Shown here piece by piece: positions 1 through 8,535 of a stretch of DNA of 64,000 nt. Below the pieces are notes generated by a model. It was not told where the DNA came from, did not search any database, and worked only from the letters and a program-made list of their open reading frames with translations. Where the stretch lies: positions 62,001-126,000 of the forward strand of contig NZ_JAPONB010000002.1 in NCBI RefSeq assembly GCF_026676115.1, in the 5' to 3' direction. The translations under genes and the position numbers were made by a program. Within the stretch, counting starts at the first letter, position 1. Each line of letters opens with the position of its first letter. The DNA comes from Salinimicrobium sp. TH3. Its GTDB lineage: Bacteria; Bacteroidota; Bacteroidia; Flavobacteriales; Flavobacteriaceae.

Positions 1-3000
1 CATAAAGAATGTAACCTGCTTGATATCGTTCATGTTGTTCGACAACACGGCTGCCATATATTCTGCAGGATAATGCGCCTTTAAATATGCCGTTTGATAT
101 GCAATCCAGGCGTAACAGGTAGAATGCGACTTATTAAAGGCATAGGATGCAAAAGCCTCCCAGTCTTTCCAGACTTTCTCAAGAACGTTTCGGGGATGCC
201 CGTTTGCCTCTCCGCCATCAAGGAATTTTGGTTTCAGTTCTTCCAGCAGGGAGAATATTTTTTTCCCCATTGCCTTTCGCAGTACATCGGCTTCACCTTT
301 TGTGAAACTGGCCAGTTTTTGCGACAGTAGCATCACCTGCTCCTGGTAAACTGTAATTCCGTAGGTTTCTTTGAGATACTCTTCCATAGCTGGAAGGTCA
401 TAAATGATGTCCTCATCCCCATGTTTTCGGGCAATAAAGCTTGGAATGTACTCCATTGGACCCGGTCTGTAAAGCGCGTTCATGGCAATAAGATCATCAA
501 AGACCGTTGGCTTCAGGTCTTTCATGTGCTTTTGCATGCCGGGAGATTCATATTGAAAAATCCCTACTGTTTCTCCCCGCTGGAACAACTCATAGGTTTT
601 CTCATCATCGAGCGGAAAATTATCAGGGTCAAGATCGATGTCATGTCGGCCCTTTACAATCTTCACGGTATCCTTAATAAGGGTAAGGGTCTTGAGACCC
701 AAAAAGTCCATTTTAAGAAGGCCTGCACTTTCTACAACCGAATTATCAAATTGGGTCACATAAAGATCCGAATCCTTGGCAAGGGCCACCGGTACAAAAT
801 TCGTTATATCGCTTGGGGTAATGATTACTCCGCAGGCATGGATCCCGGTGTTTCTCACCGACCCTTCGAGAATTCGTGCCTGATTCACTGTTTGAGCTTC
901 CAGATCATCCCCTTCAGAGATGTTTAGTAGTTCATTGATCTTATCCAGGTCCTCACTTCGAAAGTTGCTTTTTAAAGCCTTTTCATCCATTCCAAAGATC
1001 TTGGAAAGTTTGGTATTGGGGATAAGCTTAGAGATTCTATCGGCTTCGTTTAGCGGTAGATCAAGAACCCGCGCTGTATCCCTAATGGATGATTTAGCTG
1101 CCATGGTACCATATGTGATGATCTGGGCCACCTGGTTTGCTCCATATTTATTGATCACGTAGTCCATAACCCGGCTACGGCCTTCATCATCAAAATCAAT
1201 ATCAATATCGGGCATACTTACACGATCGGGATTCAGGAATCTCTCAAAAAGCAGATCGTATTTAATAGGATCAATATTTGTAATTCCCAGACAGTAGGCC
1301 ACAGCACTACCTGCTGCAGATCCCCTTCCAGGCCCAACAGAAACATCCATATTCCTGGCCTCCCTAATAAAATCTTCAACGATCAAAAAGTATCCCGGGT
1401 AGCCGGTATTCTCAATGACAGAAAGTTCAAAATCAAGACGCTCCTTTATTGAAGGGGTCAATTCTCCATAACGTTTTTCGGCCCCAACAAAGGTTATATG
1501 CTTAAGATAGGCATTCTCACCTCTCTTTCCTCCATCTTTGGCATCTTCGGCCACGATGAATTCTTCCGGAATGGTAAAGGCTGGAAGCAAGACATCACGT
1601 GCCAGCTCATATGGTTCTATTTTGTCAACTACTTCCTGTACATTAGAAATAGCCTCGGGAAGATCCTTAAAGAGGGCTTTCATTTCGTCACCGCTCTTGA
1701 AATAATATTCATTGTTAGGCAGCCCGTAACGATATCCCCGGCCTCGGCCTATTGGGGTGGCCTGTTTTTCCCCGTCTTTTACACAAAGTAAAATATCATG
1801 AGCATTTGCATCCTTCTGCTCGCAATAATAGGTGTTATTTGAAGCCACGAGTTTTACGTCGTGTTTTTTCGCCAGTTCCACCAGGACAGGATTCACCCTG
1901 TCTTCATCCTCCTGGTTGTGACGCATTAGCTCCACATAAAGATCTTCGCCAAATTGTTCTTTCCACCACAAAAGAGCTTCCTCGGCCTGGTTCTCCCCTA
2001 CGTTAAGGATCTTACCGGGAACTTCCCCATAAAGGTTTCCGGTTAACACAATAATGTCTTCCTTGTATTTCATTACAACTTCCCTGTCAATCCTGGGAAC
2101 GTAATAAAAACCCTCGGTATAGGCCATGGAAGACATTTTGGCCAGGTTATGATATCCCTTTTTGTTCTTCGCAAGAAAAACTACCTGGTATCCATTGTCC
2201 TTTCGGCTCTTATCTTTTCGATTCTCGCAAACAAAAAATTCACATCCAACAATTGCCTTCAACTCCCTGGCTGTTGCAGGTTCATTATTTTCGGCCGCAG
2301 CAGCATTTTTGGTTTTTACACCTTTATTATAGGCGCCAACTTCCTTAACAAAATGAAAAGCACCCATCATATTTGCATGATCTGTTAGTGCAACAGCCGG
2401 CATACCTTTTTTTGCAGCGGCATCAACAAGATCTTTAATACTTATTGTAGATTGCAAAATGGAAAATTGGCTGTGGTTGTGCAGGTGCGAAAAAGCAACT
2501 TCATCAAGCTTTTCAAGGTTCTCCTTAATTTCTTCGGAAGAAATCCCCTTATCCTCTTTCTTCTGAAGCCTTTTTCTGATCTCTTCGGAAGCCTTCTTCA
2601 AATTGATATGCTTCAGCCCAATAAGCTGTATTGGCTGCGGATGTGCTTCTGAAAAATTTTCAAAATAATCTGGTTTTACATCCAGCTCTTCAGAAGTAAA
2701 TACCCTTTTCCTGATAAGTTCGAGGAAACAACGGGTAGTCGCCTCCACATCGGCCGTTGCGTTGTGCGCTTCAGCAAAAGGTTCATGAAACAAAAATTCG
2801 TGCAGCTCGGTTAAAGTGGGGAGCTTGAATTTCCCTCCTCTTCCACCGGGAATGCAGCAAAGCTGTGCACTAACTTCGGTACAGGTATCGAGAACCGGAA
2901 GCTCCAGTAATTTATTCTCCATTTGAAGTCGATGGAACTCGGCTCCCATTATATTGAGGTCAAACCCCACATTTTGACCCACCACGAATTTTGAGCGGGA

Positions 3001-3273
3001 AAGTGCAACATTAAATTTTTCCAGCATCTCCTTAAGGGAAATTCCTTCCTCAAGGGCGAGATCGGTAGAGATACCGTGTACCTTTTCGGCATCGTAGGGA
3101 ATATTGAAACCATCCGGTTTCACCAGGTAATCCTGATGCTCTACCACTTGCCCCATCTCGTCATGTAACTGCCAGGCTATTTGTATACAGCGGGGCCAGT
3201 TATCGCTATCTGTGAGGGGAGCATCCCAGCGTTTGGGGAGACCGGTGGTTTCAGTATCAAAAATAAGGTACAT
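1..3273 (-). CDS. dnaE: DNA polymerase III alpha subunit with N-terminal proofreading exonuclease (3' end cut by window)
   Basis: Replicative polymerase; the reading frame is open from ATG at 3273 to the left edge, giving 1091 residues of what is usually a protein of about 1450. Residues 1-180 form a DnaQ-like 3'-5' exonuclease beginning MYLIFDTETTGLPKRW (DxE motif), followed by a charged linker. A PHP domain begins near residue 262 (HLHNHS, then LTDHANM). The family C palm has GPGRGSAAGS near 645 and the catalytic PDIDIDFDDEGR at 688-699. Proofreading fused to the polymerase replaces the separate epsilon subunit of enterobacteria. The gene stands alone with a 212-bp upstream gap. The start is fixed by homologous N-termini as I remember them. 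The C-terminal OB-fold and tau-binding region lie outside the window. Confidence 0.96.
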   Translation of the reverse strand, partial: MYLIFDTETTGLPKRWDAPLTDSDNWPRCIQIAWQLHDEMGQVVEHQDYLVKPDGFNIPYDAEKVHGISTDLALEEGISLKEMLEKFNVALSRSKFVVGQNVGFDLNIMGAEFHRLQMENKLLELPVLDTCTEVSAQLCCIPGGRGGKFKLPTLTELHEFLFHEPFAEAHNATADVEATTRCFLELIRKRVFTSEELDVKPDYFENFSEAHPQPIQLIGLKHINLKKASEEIRKRLQKKEDKGISSEEIKENLEKLDEVAFSHLHNHSQFSILQSTISIKDLVDAAAKKGMPAVALTDHANMMGAFHFVKEVGAYNKGVKTKNAAAAENNEPATARELKAIVGCEFFVCENRKDKSRKDNGYQVVFLAKNKKGYHNLAKMSSMAYTEGFYYVPRIDREVVMKYKEDIIVLTGNLYGEVPGKILNVGENQAEEALLWWKEQFGEDLYVELMRHNQEDEDRVNPVLVELAKKHDVKLVASNNTYYCEQKDANAHDILLCVKDGEKQATPIGRGRGYRYGLPNNEYYFKSGDEMKALFKDLPEAISNVQEVVDKIEPYELARDVLLPAFTIPEEFIVAEDAKDGGKRGENAYLKHITFVGAEKRYGELTPSIKERLDFELSVIENTGYPGYFLIVEDFIREARNMDVSVGPGRGSAAGSAVAYCLGITNIDPIKYDLLFERFLNPDRVSMPDIDIDFDDEGRSRVMDYVINKYGANQVAQIITYGTMAAKSSIRDTARVLDLPLNEADRISKLIPNTKLSKIFGMDEKALKSNFRSEDLDKINELLNISEGDDLEAQTVNQARILEGSVRNTGIHACGVIITPSDITNFVPVALAKDSDLYVTQFDNSVVESAGLLKMDFLGLKTLTLIKDTVKIVKGRHDIDLDPDNFPLDDEKTYELFQRGETVGIFQYESPGMQKHMKDLKPTVFDDLIAMNALYRPGPMEYIPSFIARKHGDEDIIYDLPAMEEYLKETYGITVYQEQVMLLSQKLASFTKGEADVLRKAMGKKIFSLLEELKPKFLDGGEANGHPRNVLEKVWKDWEAFASYAFNKSHSTCYAWIAYQTAYLKAHYPAEYMAAVLSNNMNDIKQVTFFM

Positions 3274-3434
3274 AAAATAGTATTTTTTGAGGCTTCGTCG
3301 CTGATTATGAGCACAAAACAGTAATTTAGAAGCAATTTTAAAGAGGTAAAAATAAGTATAATTTAATGTACATGCCGGGAAAGTTTTCAGGAATTATTAA
3401 CGAAAGGAAACTTCAAAAATGACATTTTTTGAGC

Positions 3435-3463
3435 AAAAAAAACCCGGGCGATTTGCCCGGGTT
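3435..3463 (-). terminator. Rho-independent terminator of the DUF2383 gene
   Basis: Perfect 9-bp arms AACCCGGGC / GCCCGGGTT (3441-3449 and 3455-3463) with a 5-nt loop. Read on the minus strand they are followed by eight T residues. It lies 23 bp past the stop of the four-helix-bundle gene. Confidence 0.9.
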
Positions 3464-3485
3464 CTTGAATATATTAGGCTTTTTA

Positions 3486-3944
3486 CTAATCAAAAGCCTC
3501 CTCCAGGTCCTTTACCTGTTTGAAGGTGCGTTCTATCGCATTTCGCTGTTTGATAAGCAGGTTGGCAGTCGAGGGGGGAAATCCATCATCCTTAATAATT
3601 TTGTTGTAGTCTTCTACAGCTATTTTCTCTCCCCGAACAACTTCTTCCAAAACCTCTTCTTCCTTATCTGAACTTAAAGCCGATTTTAGATCCATCCACA
3701 TATGGTGTGCTTTACCCTTTACACTGGCTCCTTTGTCGGGAGATTCACCAAGGTTCCTGATTTCAGTTTTCAATTCATGCCCAAAATCATAACGCTCTTT
3801 GGCCTTAACCTCAAAAAATTGTTTCAGCTTCTCGTTCTTCACATCTTCGGCAGCTTTCTTAAAACCAATTTCAGAATCATAATTCTTCTCCAGCAACTCA
3901 TTGAGTTTTGCTGCCTGCTCTTTTGTCGTGTTCATACTTTTCAT
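3486..3944 (-). CDS. PA2169-family four-helix-bundle protein (DUF2383)
   Basis: A 152-residue soluble, very charged, nearly all-helical protein. The helices around residues 8-40, 40-68, 90-115 and 125-150 fit the ferritin-like DUF2383/PA2169 bundle, whose members are often stress-associated; the biochemical role is unknown. There is no signal peptide or membrane segment. ATG at 3944 is used; an in-frame ATG at 3935 (MNTTKEQ) is an equally possible start. The gene is monocistronic, with its own strong terminator just downstream. Family assignment is by remembered sequence pattern. Confidence 0.8.
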   Translation of the reverse strand: MKSMNTTKEQAAKLNELLEKNYDSEIGFKKAAEDVKNEKLKQFFEVKAKERYDFGHELKTEIRNLGESPDKGASVKGKAHHMWMDLKSALSSDKEEEVLEEVVRGEKIAVEDYNKIIKDDGFPPSTANLLIKQRNAIERTFKQVKDLEEAFD

Positions 3945-4112
3945 TTTAGGTTAGCTATTTTTTCTTCTTAAAGATATGACACATAATGGATCTAACCCAA
4001 TGTTTAACAGGCTTTAGCACTCCTTAACGAAGTGGAAAAAATTAAGGAATTTGACAGCCGGAGATTTCAAATTTTTTTTACTAACTGCTTAATTTACAAT
4101 AAAAAATAATAG

Positions 4113-4120
4113 TACCTTTG
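4113..4120 (+). promoter_or_regulatory. Bacteroidota -7 box (TACCTTTG) of rpsP
   Basis: TACCTTTG matches the TAnnTTTG -7 consensus of Bacteroidota sigma-A promoters and lies 46 bp before the rpsP start. I do not see a good TTTG -33 element at the expected distance. Confidence 0.6.
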
Positions 4121-4166
4121 CCCCCTCATTAATAATCGGGGTCGGGAACCCCACAAATTAATTTAT

Positions 4167-4736
4167 ATGCCTGTAAAGATTAGATTACAAAGACACGGTA
4201 AAAAAGGAAAGCCTTTTTTCTGGATCATTGCCGCAGACTCGCGGACAAGGAGAGATGGTAAGTTTCTTGAAAAATTAGGAATTTACAATCCAAACACAAA
4301 TCCTGCAACGATCGAGCTGGATGTTGACAGTTCTGTAAAATGGTTACAGAATGGAGCACAACCAACAGATACTGCAAGAGCTATCCTTTCTTACAAAGGA
4401 GTCTTACTTAAGAACCACCTTGCAGGTGGTGTTAGAAAAGGCGCTTTAACCGAGGAGCAAGCCGAGGAGAAATTCAACGCCTGGGTTGAGCAAAAAGAAG
4501 GTAAGGTAGAAGCTAAAAAAGAGAATTTGACAAAAGAGCAGGAAGCTGCTAAGGCGAAGGCTCTTGAAGCTGAAAAAGAAGTTAATGCAAAACGCGAAGC
4601 TGAAGCTGCTGCCGCTGCACAACCTGAAGTTGAGGAAACTACCGAAGACCAGGAAGCTGCTGCTGCAAATGAAGTGGATGACGCTACTGCAGAAGAAGCA
4701 AAAACTGAAGAAAAACAAGACCAGTCAGGTTCTTAA
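4167..4736 (+). CDS. rpsP: 30S ribosomal protein S16 with long acidic/alanine-rich tail
   Basis: Residues 1-80 are the conserved S16 fold ([20 protein letters not shown], then [18 protein letters not shown]), a small-subunit assembly protein. Residues of about 100-189 are a low-complexity extension of Lys, Glu and Ala, turning strongly acidic at the end. Escherichia coli S16 is only 82 residues; long tails are seen in Bacteroidota S16. The gene is followed after 19 bp by rimM, whose product matures 16S rRNA, so the pair is a ribosome-assembly operon. The start is clear from the N-terminal match. Confidence 0.97.
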   Translation: MPVKIRLQRHGKKGKPFFWIIAADSRTRRDGKFLEKLGIYNPNTNPATIELDVDSSVKWLQNGAQPTDTARAILSYKGVLLKNHLAGGVRKGALTEEQAEEKFNAWVEQKEGKVEAKKENLTKEQEAAKAKALEAEKEVNAKREAEAAAAAQPEVEETTEDQEAAAANEVDDATAEEAKTEEKQDQSGS

Positions 4737-4755
4737 ATTTTCATTCTAACGAACA

Positions 4756-5280
4756 ATGACAAAAGAAGAGTGTTTCTATCTTGGCAGGATCGTTAGTAAA
4801 TTCAGTTTTAAGGGAGAGGTATTGATCAAACTCGATACCGATGAACCCGAGAGTTATTTAGAAATGGAATCAGTTTTTGTCGAATATGACAATAATCTGG
4901 TTCCATTTTTTATTGAAAGAAGCTCACTTCAAAAGAGCAATTTGTTAAGGGTAAAATTTGAGGAAGTCGATACCGAAGAGGACGCCGAAGACCTCATGAA
5001 ATGCGACCTTTATTTACCCCTCAACCTCCTACCAGAATTAGGAGAAGATCAATTCTACTTCCACGAGATCATTGGCTATACGGTTGAAGATGAAAATTAC
5101 GGCACTGTTGGCACGCTCACAGGAGTCAACGACACTACCACTCAGGCCCTTTTTGAGATCGAAAAAGACGGAAAACAGGTTCTTATCCCCATGAATGACT
5201 ATTTTCTACAAAAAGTGGATAAGAAGAACAAAGTCATTCATGTAAAGACCCCGGAAGGACTTATAGATCTTTATCTTTAG
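4756..5280 (+). CDS. rimM: 16S rRNA processing protein RimM
   Basis: A 174-residue protein in two parts: an N-terminal RimM beta-barrel (CFYLGRIVSKFSFKGEVLIK, residues 5-24) and a PRC-barrel from about residue 95 (YFHEIIGYTVED, later VLIPMNDYFLQKVD). RimM binds S19 and the 30S head during late assembly. Its position directly after rpsP is the common bacterial arrangement. The length is normal for the family. Confidence 0.95.
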   Translation: MTKEECFYLGRIVSKFSFKGEVLIKLDTDEPESYLEMESVFVEYDNNLVPFFIERSSLQKSNLLRVKFEEVDTEEDAEDLMKCDLYLPLNLLPELGEDQFYFHEIIGYTVEDENYGTVGTLTGVNDTTTQALFEIEKDGKQVLIPMNDYFLQKVDKKNKVIHVKTPEGLIDLYL

Positions 5281-5328
5281 ATTCAAGGTTTAAAGTTTTA
5301 GGTCTCTTAACATTCTCTACTGCAATAG

Positions 5329-5379
5329 CAGATTTTTATATTTATCTGTCTCAATACTCACTACTAAATTCTCAATATT
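5329..5379. repeat. Short degenerate CTCAATA-type simple repeat
   Basis: The gap before trmN6 is T/C/A-rich with irregular repeats (CTCAATACTCA, CTCAATATTA), preceded at 5281 by TTCAAGGTTTAAAGTTTT, which resembles a decayed copy of the GTTCAAAGTTCAAGG-type repeat inside leuS. The call rests only on this local pattern. Confidence 0.35.
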
Positions 5380-6090
5380 ATTTTTAAGTTCAAACAATTC
5401 ACGATCCACCAAGACCGCACCGCAATGAAAGTCGGTACAGACGGAGTGCTACTTGGTGCCTGGACTTCTCTTGAACACGAACCATTCTCAATACTTGACA
5501 TTGGCACCGGCACCGGGGTGATTGCCTTGATGCTTGCTCAACGTAGTGACGCAGAGCTGATCGATGCACTTGAAATTGATGAAGATGCCTACGAGCAGGC
5601 GGTCGAGAATTTTGAGAATAGCGACTGGGGCGACAGGCTTTTTTGCTATCATGCAGCCTTTGACGAATTTGTAGAAGAGATGCAGGATGAGGAAAAATAT
5701 GATCTCATTGTTTCCAATCCGCCGTTTTATTCTGCCGATTATTCTTCGGGAGATGCGAAGAGGGATCAGGCGCGGTTTGCAGAAGCACTTCCGTTTGAGG
5801 AACTCCTGGAAGGTGTTTCCCTTCTCCTTTCAAAAAAGGGAAAATTCAGCGTCATTATTCCGTTTGCAGAAGAGGAAAAATTCCTCTACCTGGCCGGAGA
5901 CTTCAATCTCTTTCCACAAAGGATCACCCGAGTAAAGGGAACTCCCAATTCTGAGGTAAAAAGAAGTCTGCTGGAAGTATCATTTTTGGAAACACAGCCT
6001 ATTCAGGATGAACTGATTATTGAAACCTCCCGACACCAGTACACTCCGGAGTATGTCGAGCTCGTGAAGGATTTCTATTTGAAGATGTAA
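5380..6090 (+). CDS. trmN6: tRNA1(Val) (adenine-37-N6)-methyltransferase, probably with an ATT start
   Basis: A Rossmann-fold SAM-dependent methyltransferase with motif I DIGTGTGVIALMLAQ and catalytic NPPF (VSNPPFYS), the TrmN6/YfiC signature for N6-methylation of A37 in tRNA1(Val). The first ATG (5425) begins MKVGTDGVLLGAW, but in-frame upstream codons encode FKFKQFTIHQDRTA, the N-terminus normally conserved in this family. Between the upstream stop (5365) and 5425 there is no in-frame ATG, GTG or TTG. I therefore place the start at the ATT codon 5380, which is inference; ATT at 5377 is also possible. An ATG start at 5425 would give 221 residues lacking the conserved start. Confidence 0.85.
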   Translation: MFKFKQFTIHQDRTAMKVGTDGVLLGAWTSLEHEPFSILDIGTGTGVIALMLAQRSDAELIDALEIDEDAYEQAVENFENSDWGDRLFCYHAAFDEFVEEMQDEEKYDLIVSNPPFYSADYSSGDAKRDQARFAEALPFEELLEGVSLLLSKKGKFSVIIPFAEEEKFLYLAGDFNLFPQRITRVKGTPNSEVKRSLLEVSFLETQPIQDELIIETSRHQYTPEYVELVKDFYLKM

Positions 6091-6104
6091 TTTTGGTCAA
6101 AAGG

Positions 6105-6135
6105 ACCCTTTCAGGGTTTGGAACCCTGAAAGGGT
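6105..6135. repeat. Perfect 14-bp inverted repeat between convergent genes
   Basis: The arms ACCCTTTCAGGGTT and AACCCTGAAAGGGT enclose a 3-nt loop. The element sits between the 3' ends of trmN6 and the TPR lipoprotein gene. Neither side has a T-run, so it is a REP-like or factor-assisted terminator element rather than a classic intrinsic terminator. Confidence 0.75.
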
Positions 6136-6154
6136 TGAAACGTTTATTCCTTAA

Positions 6155-6988
6155 TCACCACCTCACCTGGTAAGGATATCTTTCATAGATCACATTGTCC
6201 TCGTTAATAGTATTTCCCGCTTTGCCATTAGCTTGAGCAGATTCCATTAATTCCATGGCTTCTTCGGGTTTTTCAAGTTTATAAAGGCAAATTGCTTTAT
6301 AATATTGCACTTCAGCAAAAGTGGGATAGATCTTTAGAGCCTTATTGAAAATCTCAATGGCTTCTTCACATTTTCCCAGCTCATACTTGGAAACCCCGTA
6401 GTAAAAAAGATCAAGATGATGCTCTCCATCCTCCCCCCACTGCTCTCTTTGTTCGCTGAGATCTTCAGCAAAAATAGCTTCTGCTTTTTCAAATTCATTG
6501 AGCTGTAAATAGGAAAGGCCGATATGGAATTTGTAGGTGTGATCCATAACATAGGCATTCCCATATTTCTCCAGCAGGTCTTTGAAATCAGCAATTCCAG
6601 CCCTGTAAGTCTTGGCAAAAATTACTTTTATAAAAGCCCGGTAAGGCTGCCAGCGTTCGGGATCGATCTCAACGGCTTTATCTATGTACTCCATACCTGT
6701 TTCATACTTGCCTTGCTTGAAAAGCGGCATGGCTTTTTGCTGCCATAGGTAAGCTATTGTAGGATCTTTTGCCAGCCCTGCATCAAGACATTCCTGTCTT
6801 TCCCTGGAGTATATAAATTTCTTGTTTGCGCAGTTGTACAAGTATTCATCAATTATTTCTTGCTGTTGTGCTTTTCTTTCTTCGGAAAGCTTTGGGACAG
6901 GGTCCACAACGGCCAGTCCATTTTCTTCCGGATTATTACATCCTGCAGCAAGGGCAATAAGCCACAATAAATATATTTTCTTCATCAA
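6155..6988 (-). CDS. TPR-repeat lipoprotein
   Basis: A 277-residue exported protein. A short hydrophobic signal ends in the lipobox ALAAGC, placing the lipidated Cys at residue 17. The rest is a series of about five tetratricopeptide-like helical pairs (for example around residues 85-115, 150-180, 200-232 and 235-262). This suggests an envelope-anchored protein-interaction scaffold. There is no catalytic domain and no functional clue from neighbours. The start may be the first or second Met (6988 or 6985). Confidence 0.85.
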   Translation of the reverse strand: MMKKIYLLWLIALAAGCNNPEENGLAVVDPVPKLSEERKAQQQEIIDEYLYNCANKKFIYSRERQECLDAGLAKDPTIAYLWQQKAMPLFKQGKYETGMEYIDKAVEIDPERWQPYRAFIKVIFAKTYRAGIADFKDLLEKYGNAYVMDHTYKFHIGLSYLQLNEFEKAEAIFAEDLSEQREQWGEDGEHHLDLFYYGVSKYELGKCEEAIEIFNKALKIYPTFAEVQYYKAICLYKLEKPEEAMELMESAQANGKAGNTINEDNVIYERYPYQVRW

Positions 6989-7126
6989 AATGGTGTGATA
7001 TAGTTGGACAATATAGAAAATTAACTTCGGAAGCTGCTGTTTTAGGAATTCTGCTGTAATTCTACCTTGCTCCTAATTTCTGTTTGCTTAAATTTACTCT
7101 TCCAGACAAATAATAAACAACTTACA

Positions 7127-8305
7127 ATGAAAGCAGATCAATTTCAGGCTCCCGATTACTATAATCTTGACGAATTACTTTCCGACGAACATAAAATGGT
7201 ACGCGATGCCGCCCGCGCATGGGTCAAGCGGGAAGTATCTCCAATCATAGAAGAAGCGGCTCAAAAAGCAGAATTTCCAAAACAACTTATCAATGGCCTT
7301 GCAGACATTGGTGCCTTTGGACCTTATATTCCTGAAGAGTACGGTGGTGCGGGTCTCGACCAGATCTCCTACGGACTCATTATGCAGGAGATCGAACGTG
7401 GAGATAGTGGGGTACGCTCTACTGCTTCTGTGCAGTCTTCGCTGGTCATGTATCCTATTTTTAAATACGGAACAGAAGAGCAAAAGAAAAAATATCTTCC
7501 GAAGCTTGCTTCAGGGGAAATGATTGGTTGTTTTGGCCTTACCGAACCGGATCATGGTTCGAATCCCGGCGGGATGACCACTAACTTTAAAGACAAAGGA
7601 GATCATTATCTTCTCAACGGGGCAAAAATGTGGATCTCCAATGCACCTTTTGCCGATATTGCCATTGTTTGGGCAAAGAATGAAGAAGGACGTATTCACG
7701 GACTCATTGTGGAACGCGGCATGGAAGGGTTCACAACTCCCGAAACTCATAACAAGTGGTCCCTTCGCGCAAGTGCTACGGGGGAACTTGTTTTTAATGA
7801 GGTAAAAGTTCCAAAGGAAAACCTGATGCCCGAAAAAAGCGGATTGGGAGCTCCTCTCGGTTGCCTTGACTCTGCCCGCTATGGAATAGCATGGGGTGCC
7901 ATTGGCGCTGCAATGGACTGCTATGACACCGCATTGCGTTATGCAAAAGAACGGGAACAGTTTGGAAAACCTATCGCGAGCTTCCAGTTACAGCAAAAGA
8001 AACTGGCCGAAATGATCACCGAGATCACTAAAGCTCAGTTGCTCGCCTGGAGACTCGGGGTGATGAGAAATGAAGGTACTGCCACCTCAGCACAAATTTC
8101 GATGGCTAAAAGGAATAATGTCGCCATGGCTATTAATATTGCCAGGGAAGCAAGACAAATTCTTGGCGGAATGGGAATCACAGGTGAATACAGCATTATG
8201 CGACACTCTATGAACCTTGAAAGTGTGATCACCTATGAAGGCACGCATGACATCCACCTCTTGATCACCGGTCTTGACATTACGGGAATACAGGCATTTC
8301 AATAA
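7127..8305 (+). CDS. Acyl-CoA dehydrogenase of the glutaryl-CoA dehydrogenase type
   Basis: An FAD-dependent acyl-CoA dehydrogenase of 392 residues using ATG 7127 (MKADQFQAPDYYNLDELL). The open frame reaches 20 codons further up, but that extension is not family-like. The N-terminal helical, middle beta (GLTEPDHGSNPGG) and C-terminal helical domains are all present. The catalytic base is Glu371 in TYEGTHDIHLL, a pattern typical of the glutaryl-CoA dehydrogenase branch. Likely role: oxidation, with possible decarboxylation, of a dicarboxyl-CoA in lysine/tryptophan breakdown. The exact substrate cannot be read from sequence. It is monocistronic. Confidence 0.9.
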   Translation: MKADQFQAPDYYNLDELLSDEHKMVRDAARAWVKREVSPIIEEAAQKAEFPKQLINGLADIGAFGPYIPEEYGGAGLDQISYGLIMQEIERGDSGVRSTASVQSSLVMYPIFKYGTEEQKKKYLPKLASGEMIGCFGLTEPDHGSNPGGMTTNFKDKGDHYLLNGAKMWISNAPFADIAIVWAKNEEGRIHGLIVERGMEGFTTPETHNKWSLRASATGELVFNEVKVPKENLMPEKSGLGAPLGCLDSARYGIAWGAIGAAMDCYDTALRYAKEREQFGKPIASFQLQQKKLAEMITEITKAQLLAWRLGVMRNEGTATSAQISMAKRNNVAMAINIAREARQILGGMGITGEYSIMRHSMNLESVITYEGTHDIHLLITGLDITGIQAFQ

Positions 8306-8308
8306 ACT

Positions 8309-8470
8309 TTAAAGCAAATCAAAACAAGGGCAACGTTTACAACGTTTGCCCTTTTTATATTTTTCGCAGCATTCTGCCTTCAGTTCCACGTGCTTTTTGG
8401 AGATCACTCCCTCAAGCTGAAGATAATCCTTCGATTTACTGGAATAAAAAACGATTACATTAATGATCAT
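8309..8470 (-). CDS. Small Cys-rich protein (53 residues) behind the ferredoxin genes
   Basis: ATG at 8470 opens a 53-codon frame ending at 8309. The product starts MIINVIVFYSSKSKDYLQ and ends ECCEKYKKGKRCKRCPCFDLL, with Cys at 34, 35, 44, 47 and 49. I recall similar short Bacteroidota proteins with a CC-x8-C-x2-C-x-C tail, which supports coding. The in-frame stop just upstream leaves no other good start. It lies 65 bp behind the [2Fe-2S] ferredoxin gene on the same strand with no terminator between, so it may belong to the Fe-S operon. The Cys cluster and basic residues suggest a metal or Fe-S ligand; the function is unknown. Confidence 0.7.
   Translation of the reverse strand: MIINVIVFYSSKSKDYLQLEGVISKKHVELKAECCEKYKKGKRCKRCPCFDLL
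8327..8356 (+). terminator. Hairpin plus T-run behind the acyl-CoA dehydrogenase, inside the Cys-rich ORF
   Basis: GGGCAACGTT pairs with AACGTTTGCCC (one bulge), followed by TTTTTAT on the plus strand. It suits termination of the dehydrogenase gene. The same bases encode the KRCKRCP tail of the minus-strand small protein, so the repeat may instead simply reflect coding. Confidence 0.55.
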
Positions 8471-8535
8471 GCTGCTTATATTTTTTCCTGCCTTTTAAAG
8501 AGGGCAAAAACCAGATCCTTTATTAAGTCAATAGC

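Noticed and set aside
421-2388. Several plus-strand ORFs of 60-168 codons
   Set aside because: All are antisense to dnaE, whose catalytic motifs read clearly on the minus strand.
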